A DNA stretch of 31,998 nucleotides from Candidatus Tayloriibacteriota bacterium (GCA_026395095.1 JAPLZI010000038.1:1-31998), one strand, 5' to 3'. Positions 8,534-17,072 are shown, numbered from the stretch's first letter. The notes: generated by a model not told the origin, from the letters alone. Numbers and translations: made by a program.

Positions 8534-9686
8534 TATTAGTAGTATCAGGGGCTTCTTCATCCAGAATTTCCCCGCTGGCTGATTTTATATCTATTTTCCA
8601 ACCAGTCAACTTTGCGGCAAGACGGACATTCTGGCCACCCTTACCGATGGCTAGAGACTGTTCGTCCTCGGTGACCATGACGATCGCACGATGTTCCTCG
8701 TCGATAAGCTCGATGGAGATGACTTCAGCAGGGGAAAGGGACTCTTCTATAAATAACGCAGGATCCTCGTTCCACTCAATGATGTCGATCTTCTCGCCTG
8801 AAAGTTCGCTAGTCACGGTCGAAACGCGCACGCCGCGCTGACCGACGAGCGAACCGATCGGATCGATGTGGGCGTCGTGTGATACAACTGCCACCTTCGA
8901 ACGGGAGCCGGCTTCACGGGCGATGGCTTTTATCTCAACTATGCCCTGGGCAATCTCTGGGGCTTCTGTTTCGAAGAGCTTTGCCAGGAATTTCGGATGA
9001 GCGCGAGAGAGTTTGAGTACGATGCCGCGCGGTGTTTCCTCGACAGCATAGAGATAAGCACGGATCCTGTCACCAGTCTTCCAGCGTTCATTCGGGATCT
9101 GCTCTTCATAAGGAATGATACCGACGGCGCGGCCCATGTCTATATATACTATGCCACGTTCGACACGTTCGACAGTTCCAGCGACGACTTCTTCCTCCTT
9201 TTCCCCGTATTCACTCATCACGGAGACTTTTTCTGCTTCTCGAATCTTCTGAATGATTATCTGTTTTGCTGTTTGTGCGGCGATACGGCCGAAGTCGGCC
9301 TTATTTTCGAGAGGAAAGATCAGCTCGTCGCCAGTCTTGGCGTCTTTCTTAATCTTATGTGCGTCTTCGATTAACATATGCTGTTCGGGATTGAAACGAA
9401 TCTTAATGTCGTCAAGGTTGGCGTGTTTGAGCTCTTCATGAGCCATATCCTCATCGCCTTCCATGATAACCTGTTCGCGATCAACGACTAGCTTTGCTTG
9501 CCAGAATTCAACCTGGCCTGAAGCCTGATCGAAGGAGGCACGAATAAGCTGGCCTTTTTTGCCGTATTCCTTCTTATAGGCGGTCGCAAAAGCCATAGCT
9601 ATCGCCTCTAGAGTTTTCTCGTGGGGTATGCCGCGCTCTTCCTCAAGTTCGCGGACTACCGTATTGATTGTTTTTAAGTCAAACAT
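8529..9686 (-). CDS. nusA: Transcription termination/antitermination factor NusA
   Basis: A 385-residue RNA polymerase-binding factor that modulates pausing, termination and antitermination. The N-terminal polymerase-binding domain (about 1-125) is followed by an S1 domain (about 130-205, GTVERVERGIVYIDMGRAVG). KH1 and KH2 follow (SLVGQRGVRV near 280, IGKGGQNVRLAAKLTGWKI near 350). Length fits the short NusA form without the proteobacterial acidic repeats. It has a leader of about 70 nt with a hairpin (see next entry), unlike most genes here. It is divergent from pilB and probably co-expressed in part with hppA. Confidence 0.95.
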   Translation of the reverse strand: MFDLKTINTVVRELEEERGIPHEKTLEAIAMAFATAYKKEYGKKGQLIRASFDQASGQVEFWQAKLVVDREQVIMEGDEDMAHEELKHANLDDIKIRFNPEQHMLIEDAHKIKKDAKTGDELIFPLENKADFGRIAAQTAKQIIIQKIREAEKVSVMSEYGEKEEEVVAGTVERVERGIVYIDMGRAVGIIPYEEQIPNERWKTGDRIRAYLYAVEETPRGIVLKLSRAHPKFLAKLFETEAPEIAQGIVEIKAIAREAGSRSKVAVVSHDAHIDPIGSLVGQRGVRVSTVTSELSGEKIDIIEWNEDPALFIEESLSPAEVISIELIDEEHRAIVMVTEDEQSLAIGKGGQNVRLAAKLTGWKIDIKSASGEILDEEAPDTTNI

Positions 9687-9727
9687 ATTGTTTTGTTATT
9701 TAATTGTTATTGATTTTTATAAAAATA

Positions 9728-9790
9728 GTCCGCCTTTCGGGCGAACGTACTAATGCAACGATATTATCATAAGGGGTTTTGGAAGTAAAG
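9728..9790 (-). promoter_or_regulatory. nusA promoter and leader hairpin
   Basis: On the minus strand CTTTAC (9790-9785), a 16-bp spacer and GATAAT (9768-9763) form a promoter with a start near 9757. In the leader, GTTCGCC pairs with GGCGGAC (9746-9740 with 9734-9728) around CGAAA, followed by TATTTTTAT. This resembles a weak intrinsic terminator about 40 nt before the ATG, so NusA could attenuate its own transcription. That function is inference. Confidence 0.45.
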
Positions 9791-9830
9791 TTTACGTATA
9801 TTGGTCTATGGGTATTTTTGCCTATAGGCA

Positions 9831-9839
9831 TGTTATAAT
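9831..9839 (+). promoter_or_regulatory. Extended -10 promoter (TGTTATAAT) for pilB-pilC
   Basis: A perfect TGnTATAAT extended -10 box. The predicted start is 9846-9847, only 2-3 nt before the ATG at 9849. This makes the mRNA leaderless and places the in-frame TTG at 9840 outside the transcript. Confidence 0.65.
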
Positions 9840-9848
9840 TTGAGCAAC

Positions 9849-11603
9849 ATGCTCGTCGAAGATACACAGCTCTACAAATTCATACTGGACTCCGGACTTG
9901 TTACGAAGACGGATCTCGAAGCCGCGAAGAAGGAGTCCGACGAAAAGAACAAGCTTCTAGGGGATATTCTCGTTGCGGCCGGTAAGATAACACCCGATAA
10001 CCTGCGCCGTATGCAGGCCTACATTCTGGGTATCCCATTTGTTGATCTTAAACACAAGAAAATACCTTTTGAGACCCTTTCACTCATTCCTGAACCTATC
10101 GCTAGGTCGCACTCTATCGTCGCTTTCAAAAAGTCCGATGTTTCTCTGGAAGTCGCTATGCTCGATGTCAACGATCTTTCTGCTATAGATTTCATAAAAA
10201 AGAAAGTCAACCTGAAGATTCTGCCACGCCTCACTGACGCAGATTCCATAAAGGAGGTTCTTATCCAGTACCAAAAAAGTCTCAAGGCTGAATTTGGCGA
10301 CATCATCCAAAAAGAGACTGAATCACTGAAGATGATAACCGTAGATGGCAAGGGCGTTGAAGCCACGACCGAGGCTGACCTAAAGAAGGTTGCCGAAGAT
10401 CTGCCAGTTATTCGTATTGTTGATACGCTCATAAAACATGCAATCATTCAGAATGCCTCTGATATCCACATAGAGCCCATGGAAGAACAGGTTCTTGTAC
10501 GATATCGCATAGATGGCCTCCTTCATGACGCGATGATGTTGCCTAAACAGGCTGGTACATCTATATCGGCCCGTATCAAAGTGCTTTCAAACCTGAAGCT
10601 TGACGAGAAGCGTTTACCACAGGATGGTCGCTTTAAGGTGGACATGAATAATGAGAAGGTTTCATTCCGTGTCTCTATTCTGCCCACATATTATGGCGAA
10701 AAACTGGTGATGAGGTTGCTCCGAGAGAATATTTCCGGTTTTACGCTCGAGTACCTGCATTTCCATGGCGAATCTCTGGAGAGAATACATAAAGCGTTGA
10801 ACTTATCGACAGGAATGATCCTCACCACCGGACCTACCGGTTCCGGAAAGACCACGACTCTCTATACGATGTTGGATATCCTAAATCAACCGGATGTGAA
10901 TATTTCCACGATTGAAGACCCGATCGAATATCAGATGGCGAGGATCAATCAGACTAATGTCCGTCCGGAAATCGGTTTTAGTTTTGCCCAAGGAATACGA
11001 ACCCTAGTCCGTCAGGATCCGGACATAATCATGGTTGGTGAAATCCGCGACAATGAAACTGCGGCACTTGCCGTGAATGCTGCTCTTACAGGTCACCTAG
11101 TTCTGTCTACCTTACACACAAACTCGGCTGCCGGTGCAGTTCCACGCTTACTAGACATGAAAGTAGAGCCGTTTTTACTAGCGTCCACCCTCGATATTGT
11201 CATAGGTCAGCGCCTGGTTCGCCAACTTACCGAATCAAAAGTTGCTTATTCTCTAACAAAAAACGAGTTGGCCCAGCTCGGTAAGAGTGTAGATCTGGAC
11301 AAGGTTCTTGCGACACTCAAAGAGGAAAAAATAATTAAAAACAGCGACACTTGGGATAAAATCAAGTTTTATAACCCCGGACCCAGTTCTGAGGATGATG
11401 GTTACAAGGGCCGTCTGGGAATTCATGAAGTCATGAAGATGAGCCAGGCAGTCAGGGATCTTATAATGAAGGATGCCACAACTTCGGAAGTGGAGGCCCA
11501 AGCTAGGAAGGAGGGAATGCTCACAATGTTAGAGGATGGCATATTCAAATGCGTCCAAGGCCTAACAACAATAGAAGAGGTTCTGCGAGTAGTTTCCGAA
11601 TAA
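9849..11603 (+). CDS. pilB: Type IV pilus assembly ATPase PilB (GspE family)
   Basis: A 584-residue cytoplasmic hexameric ATPase that powers pilin polymerisation. An N-terminal MshEN/GspE domain (about 1-150) precedes the ATPase core. The core has Walker A GPTGSGKTTT (Lys334), an Asp box STIEDPIEYQ, Walker B DPDIIMVGEIRD and a His box STLHTNSA. The CxxC...CxxC zinc motif usual in PilB/GspE is absent; the segment before GYKGRLGIHEVM has no cysteine. A TTG at 9840 would add three residues but lies upstream of the predicted transcription start, so I choose the ATG at 9849. pilC follows after 3 nt. Confidence 0.95.
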   Translation: MLVEDTQLYKFILDSGLVTKTDLEAAKKESDEKNKLLGDILVAAGKITPDNLRRMQAYILGIPFVDLKHKKIPFETLSLIPEPIARSHSIVAFKKSDVSLEVAMLDVNDLSAIDFIKKKVNLKILPRLTDADSIKEVLIQYQKSLKAEFGDIIQKETESLKMITVDGKGVEATTEADLKKVAEDLPVIRIVDTLIKHAIIQNASDIHIEPMEEQVLVRYRIDGLLHDAMMLPKQAGTSISARIKVLSNLKLDEKRLPQDGRFKVDMNNEKVSFRVSILPTYYGEKLVMRLLRENISGFTLEYLHFHGESLERIHKALNLSTGMILTTGPTGSGKTTTLYTMLDILNQPDVNISTIEDPIEYQMARINQTNVRPEIGFSFAQGIRTLVRQDPDIIMVGEIRDNETAALAVNAALTGHLVLSTLHTNSAAGAVPRLLDMKVEPFLLASTLDIVIGQRLVRQLTESKVAYSLTKNELAQLGKSVDLDKVLATLKEEKIIKNSDTWDKIKFYNPGPSSEDDGYKGRLGIHEVMKMSQAVRDLIMKDATTSEVEAQARKEGMLTMLEDGIFKCVQGLTTIEEVLRVVSE

Positions 11604-11606
11604 ACC

Positions 11607-12827
11607 ATGTCACATTTTACATACACGGCAAAAAAAACGAGCGGCGAGACTTATTCAGCCGAAAAAGATGCTGCTGATCGCTTCGAGCTCTATCACCTAG
11701 TAAGGGATAGGGGTGATGAACTGGTTGAATTCAAGGAAAAGATCATAGGCCACGGACTCAAGATAAATGTGAATATCAATTTTTTGTCGCGTATAAAGAT
11801 GATCGATAAGATCAATTTTGCGCGCAATCTTGGACTTATGTTGGTATCAGGTCTCGCTTTATCGCGGGCATTATCTGTCATCGAACGTCAGTCGAAAAAT
11901 AAAATGTTGAAAGCTGTGCTCAAGGACCTTATGGCCGAGATAAATAAAGGATCGACCTTTTCTGAAGCCCTAGCGAAACACCCGAAGACTTTTCCGCCGA
12001 TCTTTGTTTCCATGGTTCATGCGGGTGAGCAAAGCGGCACCTTGTCGGAGTCGCTCTCGGCTATCGCCAATCAGATGGAAAATTCATATATTCTGGAAAG
12101 ACGAGTCCGTGGAGCGCTCATGTATCCGGGGGTAATCCTTTCGGTCATGATAGTCATTGGTGTGCTCATGTTCATCTTCGTTGTGCCGACGCTCACCAAG
12201 ATTTTCCTAGAATTAAATGTTCCATTGCCGTTTACTACTAGAGTCATTATCGCAATAAGCGATGCCATACAATATCATGGCATTTGGGTTTTGTTGCTCA
12301 TTATTTTTGTTTTTATCGGGCTATGGTATTGGTCAAAGAGCATTTCCGGAAAAAAGTTTTTCCATGGCTTACTGCTGAATCTGCCCCTGATCGGGCCGCT
12401 TGTCCAGGAAGTGAATTCGGCACGCACTGCCAGAACGCTTTCGTCGCTCATTTTGGCTGGAGTCGGTGTCGTTGAGTCTGTTTCAATCACCGGAACCGTC
12501 GTGCAAAATGTCTATTTCAAGGAGGTTCTCGTTAAAGCGGAAGAGGCCATAAAAAGAGGCGATCTTATGTCAAAAGTTTTCGAAGATTACAAAGAATTGT
12601 ACCCGATTTTCTTTTCTGAAATGCTTGCTGTAGGGGAGGAAACAGGAAAAATTGGCGATATGTTAGTCAATGTTTCGAATTACTATGAGACTGATATTGA
12701 GCAAAAAACAAAGAATATGTCCACGATCATTGAGCCTGTTCTCATGGTCGTCATTGGCGCAGCTGTCGGAGTTTTTGCCGTATCCATGATCTCACCGATA
12801 TATTCACTAGTAGGATCAGTCAAATAA
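11607..12827 (+). CDS. pilC: Type IV pilus inner-membrane platform protein PilC (GspF family)
   Basis: A 406-residue polytopic membrane protein on which PilB acts to insert pilins. Two T2SSF repeats are evident: FARNLGLMLVSGLALSRAL near 72-90 with GEQSGTLSESL near 138, and ARTLSSLILAGVGVVESV near 275 with GEETGKIGDML near 345. Three transmembrane segments lie near 170-195, 222-245 and 378-400. Length is standard. It follows pilB by 3 nt and converges on the prepilin operon, with 48 bp between the stops holding two CTGCGATTT repeats and no clear terminator. Confidence 0.95.
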   Translation: MSHFTYTAKKTSGETYSAEKDAADRFELYHLVRDRGDELVEFKEKIIGHGLKINVNINFLSRIKMIDKINFARNLGLMLVSGLALSRALSVIERQSKNKMLKAVLKDLMAEINKGSTFSEALAKHPKTFPPIFVSMVHAGEQSGTLSESLSAIANQMENSYILERRVRGALMYPGVILSVMIVIGVLMFIFVVPTLTKIFLELNVPLPFTTRVIIAISDAIQYHGIWVLLLIIFVFIGLWYWSKSISGKKFFHGLLLNLPLIGPLVQEVNSARTARTLSSLILAGVGVVESVSITGTVVQNVYFKEVLVKAEEAIKRGDLMSKVFEDYKELYPIFFSEMLAVGEETGKIGDMLVNVSNYYETDIEQKTKNMSTIIEPVLMVVIGAAVGVFAVSMISPIYSLVGSVK

Positions 12828-12875
12828 AATCATTTTGTGGCAACTTAATTTTACTGCGATTTGATTTGCTGCGAT

Positions 12876-13661
12876 TTAGTTTTCTTTCCAACTGGTGATA
12901 GAAAATCCTCCGGAAGGGCCACTCACAAAGCTTGGGCTTGCGAGTCCAGAATCATAGTTGACGACGCTTCCGCCGGATACTGTTATCGAATTACCAACTA
13001 CGGCTCTTATGTTGGCTCCACCGCTCAAGGCGACGTTTCCTGATTGGGCATTAGCCGCTATTGCGCCTGCTCCACCGTTTATGTTTATTGCACTATTGCC
13101 TGAACAGTAGGTGTCATTCGGGCATTTGCTCGTAGAGACAAAGAAGAGATAACTTGCTGAATTTCCAGAGCCTGCAGAACCCCCGCCAGAGACAGTGATA
13201 TAACTGTCTGAGATGATTACACCGCTGTTTTGCCCAAAATTCGCTGGTAGAACAACTTTACCACCGCCAGTTACGGTTACGGTCCCCTGAACCCAAAGTG
13301 TTCCGTTTAGGGTGAGAGTACCGCCACCGTTCACTAATAAATTACCCGTGATCTTCTTTGGTCCCAAAGTAGCACCTCGCCAGTCAACGCTGTAGTTTCC
13401 AGTATAAACACCTCCTCCAACGGCCTCATTTTTCCAGTCCTGAATATTATCGTCAGTGAAGGGGAGTGGAATTTGTGGAGGGCTGTTACGTGATGTGTCA
13501 CATACCTTGCTGTTATTTGTTCCAACCGAGCAATACAATATGCCGGTGTTTTGTACACTAGTTCCTTTTATAGTTGTAGCCCAGCCATCATCTTGTAAAG
13601 CAAGACCGCCAACATATGAAGCTCCACCAATCAGTCCTGTAACTCCTCCGTTATATGTCAT
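12876..13661 (-). CDS. C-terminal part of the amber-interrupted PilX/GspK-like protein (DUF7305-like)
   Basis: This 261-residue frame is exactly in phase with the 13731-14633 gene, and only one TAG (13733-13731) separates them. Translation between the TAG and this ATG is protein-like (GTAKIGSYGGSW...LDGYF) and completes the domain that the first part leaves unfinished, so the two are one gene broken by a nonsense codon. The segment is Gly/Asn/Ser/Thr-rich beta structure (NINGGAGAIAANAQ, GNSITVSGGSV) like the bactofilin-type repeats that follow PilX-like N-termini. It has no signal sequence of its own, so if expressed alone from the ATG at 13661 it would stay cytoplasmic. Confidence 0.7.
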   Translation of the reverse strand: MTYNGGVTGLIGGASYVGGLALQDDGWATTIKGTSVQNTGILYCSVGTNNSKVCDTSRNSPPQIPLPFTDDNIQDWKNEAVGGGVYTGNYSVDWRGATLGPKKITGNLLVNGGGTLTLNGTLWVQGTVTVTGGGKVVLPANFGQNSGVIISDSYITVSGGGSAGSGNSASYLFFVSTSKCPNDTYCSGNSAININGGAGAIAANAQSGNVALSGGANIRAVVGNSITVSGGSVVNYDSGLASPSFVSGPSGGFSITSWKEN

Positions 13662-13730
13662 GAAATAACCATCGAGATTTGTAGCGATCCATGACCCTCC
13701 GTATGAGCCGATTTTTGCAGTTCCGGAAGA

Positions 13731-14633
13731 CTAACTGTTATTTGCCGAGACGACGAAGTAGTTACTGCTACTTTGGGAACCATTATCTAAAACTAGCCAG
13801 TAAGTTGTGCCTGGCGTGGGCGTCGGTGGAGTTGGAAAGGCTAAATCAACCCAGCTGTAATTCGCAGTGATCATGGAGACATCTAGCGGTAGAGTGCCTA
13901 TGGGGATTTGAGTGGTGCTCGGTGAGCCGCCGTTATCTGTAACGAGTCTGATAGTGCCGTCTGGAGGTGTTCCGACCTTCTTGATATATATCGAAATTTT
14001 ATTTAACACTGAAGATGTAGCAGGTTGGAAGCTCTGGGCGAAATCCCGTACAGAAGAAATATCACGGAATTTTATTGAGTTTGTCGGGGTACTTGGTGTG
14101 TTGTTAACCTGATCAATTGTCATTTGGGAACCATCTGCTGCGACTGCACTGCCATTTATGGTAGCGCTTATAGCATCAACATCTCCATTCGAATAAACAT
14201 TTCCGTTAATGGTCGAACCGCCGCCCATAGTCATTCCTCCAACTCCTGCTTGGAGGCCATAATTAAAGGCAATTCCGTTTGCATATTGGAGGCTTGCTTG
14301 GAAATTTCTTTCGTATGACTTCTGGACTCCCTCAACTGCAACCTGTTTACCTCCGGGAGTTGCTGTCGTTGTTATGGTCGAAGAGCCAGTGTTCAGAGAT
14401 ACAACCATGGATATAGGCAGATTTTTACCAGTCTTCAATCTATAAATGGCTTCGTTTATGCCGCTATTCGAGGCTAGTAGAGCTTGTTTAGAATAAGCAT
14501 ATCCCTGGATAGAAGAATAGTGAGAAACTACGGGTACGGCACCACCTAGGACCAAGACCAATCCCAAGGCGGCAAAAAGTACTGCAATGGTGATTAGAAT
14601 ATAGCCGTTTTTGTTATGTTTATAGTTTCTCAT
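13731..14633 (-). CDS. PilX/GspK-like pilus protein, N-terminal part before an in-frame TAG
   Basis: A 300-residue frame that starts like a prepilin: a short basic leader ending NKNG, then a hydrophobic helix (YILITIAVLFAALGLVLVLG). The usual Glu at +5 is missing, as in PilX/GspK initiator subunits. A beta-rich body follows (DNGGSPSTTQIPIG, YWLVLDNGS). It stops at TAG in the middle of a repeat-like beta domain, although coding continues in the same frame to 12876; the intact protein would be about 585 residues. It is the last gene of the operon 16118-12876 and begins 2 nt after the 14636 gene. Probable role: minor pilin or tip-complex subunit. Confidence 0.7.
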   Translation of the reverse strand: MRNYKHNKNGYILITIAVLFAALGLVLVLGGAVPVVSHYSSIQGYAYSKQALLASNSGINEAIYRLKTGKNLPISMVVSLNTGSSTITTTATPGGKQVAVEGVQKSYERNFQASLQYANGIAFNYGLQAGVGGMTMGGGSTINGNVYSNGDVDAISATINGSAVAADGSQMTIDQVNNTPSTPTNSIKFRDISSVRDFAQSFQPATSSVLNKISIYIKKVGTPPDGTIRLVTDNGGSPSTTQIPIGTLPLDVSMITANYSWVDLAFPTPPTPTPGTTYWLVLDNGSQSSSNYFVVSANNS

Positions 14634-14635
14634 GA

Positions 14636-15151
14636 TTATTGGTATGACTGGCGAAGGACTGCAAGCCCGTTATATATAGATGTATTTGTTCCAGCCTTGG
14701 TTACATAATCTATGTCGATCTCTACGCGTACAACTGTTGAGACTGGCGTAGTCAATTTCTTGACATAAAATCCGGAAATTGAGATATCATCAGAAGATAT
14801 TGAAGATGTTGCTGTTGAGTTTAATTTATATTGCATAACTCCGTTCTGTAGTGCGTATACAGTTGTCGTTGAGATCGTGCCGGATGTTGTCGTAAGGGAA
14901 AGTACTCCATTTTGATTATTAAAAATGCTTGAAGAATCATTTACCGAATTGGCTCCGCGTATATCGTTCGAGACCCTGTTTATCAAAGCTATGCCTACTT
15001 GATCTACTCTGGTAGGTATTGTCGACGTCCTATACCAATCATAAAGATAAACTGTGAAGGTAACTATGCCGCCTAGGACTATGACTAGGCCAACTCCATA
15101 AGTCAGAGTTTCGACTAGAGTGAAACCGCTTTTTTTAGTTCTGGAATACAT
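14636..15151 (-). CDS. Minor prepilin (PilW/GspJ-like)
   Basis: A 171-residue protein with a class III prepilin signal: basic leader ending KKSG, then FTLVE with Glu at +5 and a hydrophobic helix to about residue 35. The C-terminal domain is Ser/Thr-rich beta structure with the pattern VRVEIDIDYVTKAG common in GspJ/PilW-type subunits. It overlaps the preceding gene by 17 nt and is followed after 2 nt by the PilX-like gene. It would be cleaved by a prepilin peptidase, which is not in this window. Confidence 0.8.
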   Translation of the reverse strand: MYSRTKKSGFTLVETLTYGVGLVIVLGGIVTFTVYLYDWYRTSTIPTRVDQVGIALINRVSNDIRGANSVNDSSSIFNNQNGVLSLTTTSGTISTTTVYALQNGVMQYKLNSTATSSISSDDISISGFYVKKLTTPVSTVVRVEIDIDYVTKAGTNTSIYNGLAVLRQSYQ

Positions 15152-15638
15152 TGTGGATGAGCATTTGTGCTTGTAAGATCGGCGTGGTGGTATCTAAATT
15201 TGGATAAATACTTAATGTGGCAGTCCTTGTGTTTGGATCTGCTGTTCCAGTCGTGGCAATGTTATCTGATGCATCGCGCAGAACAGCGCTAAGTATAACC
15301 GTCCTCGAATAGTTGTTGTTTATCAATGTTGGCGTGGCAGTGGTGACATAGTCTGTGCCATTCCAGATGAGATAGTAGGTCGTGTTTGTTGCAAGATTTC
15401 CTATATTAGATGCCCAACCCTTGTCTCGTAGATATTGTAGTGCCTCACCGCCTTCTTCGATCAAAAGGGCGGCTTGGGTAGTGCGTGTGCTCTGTCCTCC
15501 CAGCTTCACATAAAATTGCCAGGCGCTAGCAATAGCTGTAACTACAAGAGCGACGATAGCCGCCCCGATCACAATTTCTATGATACTGAAACCAGCACCA
15601 CGTTTTTTTTGCAGAATATTTTGCAGAACTTCACTCAT
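15135..15638 (-). CDS. Minor prepilin (PilV/GspI-like)
   Basis: A 167-residue protein with a prepilin cleavage site after KKRGAG, followed by FSIIE (Glu +5) and a hydrophobic helix (IVIGAAIVALVVTAIASAW). The start of the mature body (GGQSTRTTQAALLIEEGGEALQ) is alpha-helical as in GspI/PilV subunits, followed by beta structure. Spacing is 6 nt after the first pilin gene and a 17-nt overlap with the next, which indicates one mRNA. Assignment to a particular minor-pilin class is tentative because these proteins diverge fast. Confidence 0.8.
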   Translation of the reverse strand: MSEVLQNILQKKRGAGFSIIEIVIGAAIVALVVTAIASAWQFYVKLGGQSTRTTQAALLIEEGGEALQYLRDKGWASNIGNLATNTTYYLIWNGTDYVTTATPTLINNNYSRTVILSAVLRDASDNIATTGTADPNTRTATLSIYPNLDTTTPILQAQMLIHNVFQN

Positions 15639-15644
15639 GCCAGA

Positions 15645-16118
15645 CTATTTTATCACACTTATATCGCCTTGAGAGCCGATGACGAGGTCTCTTTTGAGGG
15701 GAGGGGTGGCAATGTTGCTTATTGTTACAGTTGCCATTGACTGGGGGTTTCCAGTTAGATGGGTAAAGACTATGGCAGAGCTTCCATTTGCCGTGCTGGT
15801 GCTTAACAACCAACCCGATGGTATTTTGGTGGTCTTATTATTCAGGTCAGAACTATCGTATGAAGATCCCATAAAGTAAGTGTATGAAGAAGTGGCGACG
15901 AAAATGCCAAAATTGGAGGCATTTTTGCCGGCCAGAGCATCTGACCTGGCGAGCTCAAGAGTAAAATTAAGGCCGTCCGTAACAACATCCAGTGTCTTCG
16001 TTGATCTGGAATTATAAAAGACGCTTATTCCTATAGATCCAATAAGAATTAGTATGAAGATGGCAATCAGTGTTTCAACTACAGTAAATCCAGCATGTTC
16101 TCTGTGGGGGTTTCTCAT
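15645..16118 (-). CDS. Minor prepilin (FimT/GspH-like), first gene of the pilin operon
   Basis: A 157-residue protein: leader MRNPHREHAG, then FTVVE with Glu at +5 and a hydrophobic helix to about residue 32. The stretch DGLNFTLELARSDALAGKN is the region found in FimT/GspH proteins just after the helix. The ATG at 16118 lies 6 nt after an extended -10, so this operon probably starts with a leaderless message. With the three following genes it likely forms the pilus-priming tip complex for the PilB-PilC machine encoded convergently. Confidence 0.8.
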   Translation of the reverse strand: MRNPHREHAGFTVVETLIAIFILILIGSIGISVFYNSRSTKTLDVVTDGLNFTLELARSDALAGKNASNFGIFVATSSYTYFMGSSYDSSDLNNKTTKIPSGWLLSTSTANGSSAIVFTHLTGNPQSMATVTISNIATPPLKRDLVIGSQGDISVIK

Positions 16119-16124
16119 GAGGAG

Positions 16125-16133
16125 ATTTTAGCA
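16125..16133 (-). promoter_or_regulatory. Extended -10 promoter (TGCTAAAAT) of the pilin operon
   Basis: Minus-strand TGC followed by TAAAAT ends 6 nt before the ATG at 16118, so the predicted first transcribed base is the A of the start codon. No Shine-Dalgarno sequence can exist on this transcript. Confidence 0.55.
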
Positions 16134-16140
16134 TGAGTCG

Positions 16141-16149
16141 TGATAGAAT
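16141..16149 (+). promoter_or_regulatory. Extended -10 promoter (TGATAGAAT) reading into the hairpin element and tpiA
   Basis: Plus-strand TGA followed by TAGAAT gives a predicted start at about 16156, four bases inside the left arm of the inverted repeat. The hairpin element would then be the very 5' end of the transcript that reaches tpiA. Confidence 0.45.
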
Positions 16150-16151
16150 GT

Positions 16152-16293
16152 GAGGTGGTGTGGTGGCAGAAGAAACATCGTTCTGAAGAACTCCGTTACA
16201 ATTTTAATAATGTGCCTAAAGAAGAAGGTTTGTAGTTTGCTCCCGCTGGGAATGTTCTTCAGAACGATGTTTCTTCTGCCACCATGCGACCTC
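16152..16293 (+). repeat. Two-copy hairpin element, copy 1 (candidate structured RNA)
   Basis: Arms 16152-16191 and 16254-16293 are inverted repeats matching at 37 of 40 positions, including a perfect 31-bp inner stem. They enclose a 62-nt loop. The loop holds block A TGTGCCTAAAGAA (16211-16223) and block B GCTCCCGCTGGGAAT (16239-16253), the latter able to form a small TCCC/GGGA hairpin. A second copy at 30743-30864 has the same loop length and blocks but a different outer arm sequence that still pairs with itself. The stem base next to the loop (AAGAAC/GTTCTT) is shared. The element ends 17 nt before the tpiA ATG with no U-tract. Confidence 0.6.
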
Positions 16294-16310
16294 AATAATA
16301 AACCAAAATA

Positions 16311-17072
16311 ATGTCTAAAAAACTTGTAATCGGAAATTGGAAAATGAATCCGGAAAGCTTTGCGGTGGCGAAGGCTATAGCGCAAAAGACTCGGGAAATT
16401 TCAATGAAATTAAAAAATACTGAAGTGGTCGTTTGCCCACCTTTTTCTTTTATTCCGGCTTGTGTGTCGAGGAATCAGCCGGCGGCGTTTCATCTTGGTG
16501 CACAGTCTGTTTCCTTCGAAGAAAGCGGGCCTCATACTGGGGAAGTTGGGATAAAAATGCTCGCCAATCTGGGCGTCGAATATATTATTACGGGACATTC
16601 TGAAGAAAGGGCGGCAGGCGATACGGACGAGATGGTTTCAAAGAGGATTTTTCGGATAGTTGAGGGTGGTTTGACTGCAGTAGTATGCGTAGGTGAAAAA
16701 AACCGTGATGATGATGGGGTACACCTTGAATTTTTGAGGAAACAGATCAAGGGAACATTTGCGAATATTCCTGAGGATAAGGCCAAACGAATTATTCTAG
16801 CTTATGAGCCAATCTGGGCGATCGGTGCCAAGGAGGCGATGTTGCCGGAACAGGTATATGAGATGTCACTTTTCGTAAAGAAGATCTTTGCCGATGTCTT
16901 TGGCCACGAAGCTGGTCACAAGGTGCGAGTTCTGTATGGCGGTTCGGTCAATTTCCGCAATGCTGGGGATATCATTAAGGTTGGCAAAGTAGACGGGCTC
17001 CTCGTCGGGCGAGAGAGCGTAAATATGCCGGGGTTCAAGGAGCTTTTGAAGGCGGTTGATGCAATAGAATAA
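16311..17072 (+). CDS. tpiA: Triosephosphate isomerase
   Basis: A 253-residue (beta/alpha)8 enzyme that interconverts dihydroxyacetone phosphate and glyceraldehyde 3-phosphate. Visible: GNWKMN (Lys near residue 11), catalytic His in GHSEERAA near 96, catalytic Glu in AYEPIWAIG near 168, and phosphate-binding LYGGSV near 208 and GLLVGRES near 229. Two parts differ from the common pattern: GHSEER instead of GHSERR, and mobile loop 6 reads AIGAKEAML instead of AIGTGKxAT. Both keep the length, so activity is likely. Its TAA overlaps the pgk ATG by one base. The hairpin element forms its upstream region. Confidence 0.95.
   Translation: MSKKLVIGNWKMNPESFAVAKAIAQKTREISMKLKNTEVVVCPPFSFIPACVSRNQPAAFHLGAQSVSFEESGPHTGEVGIKMLANLGVEYIITGHSEERAAGDTDEMVSKRIFRIVEGGLTAVVCVGEKNRDDDGVHLEFLRKQIKGTFANIPEDKAKRIILAYEPIWAIGAKEAMLPEQVYEMSLFVKKIFADVFGHEAGHKVRVLYGGSVNFRNAGDIIKVGKVDGLLVGRESVNMPGFKELLKAVDAIE

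Noticed and set aside
9840..9848. TTG at 9840 as the pilB start
   Set aside because: It overlaps the TATAAT box and lies upstream of the predicted transcription start; the ATG at 9849 is preferred.
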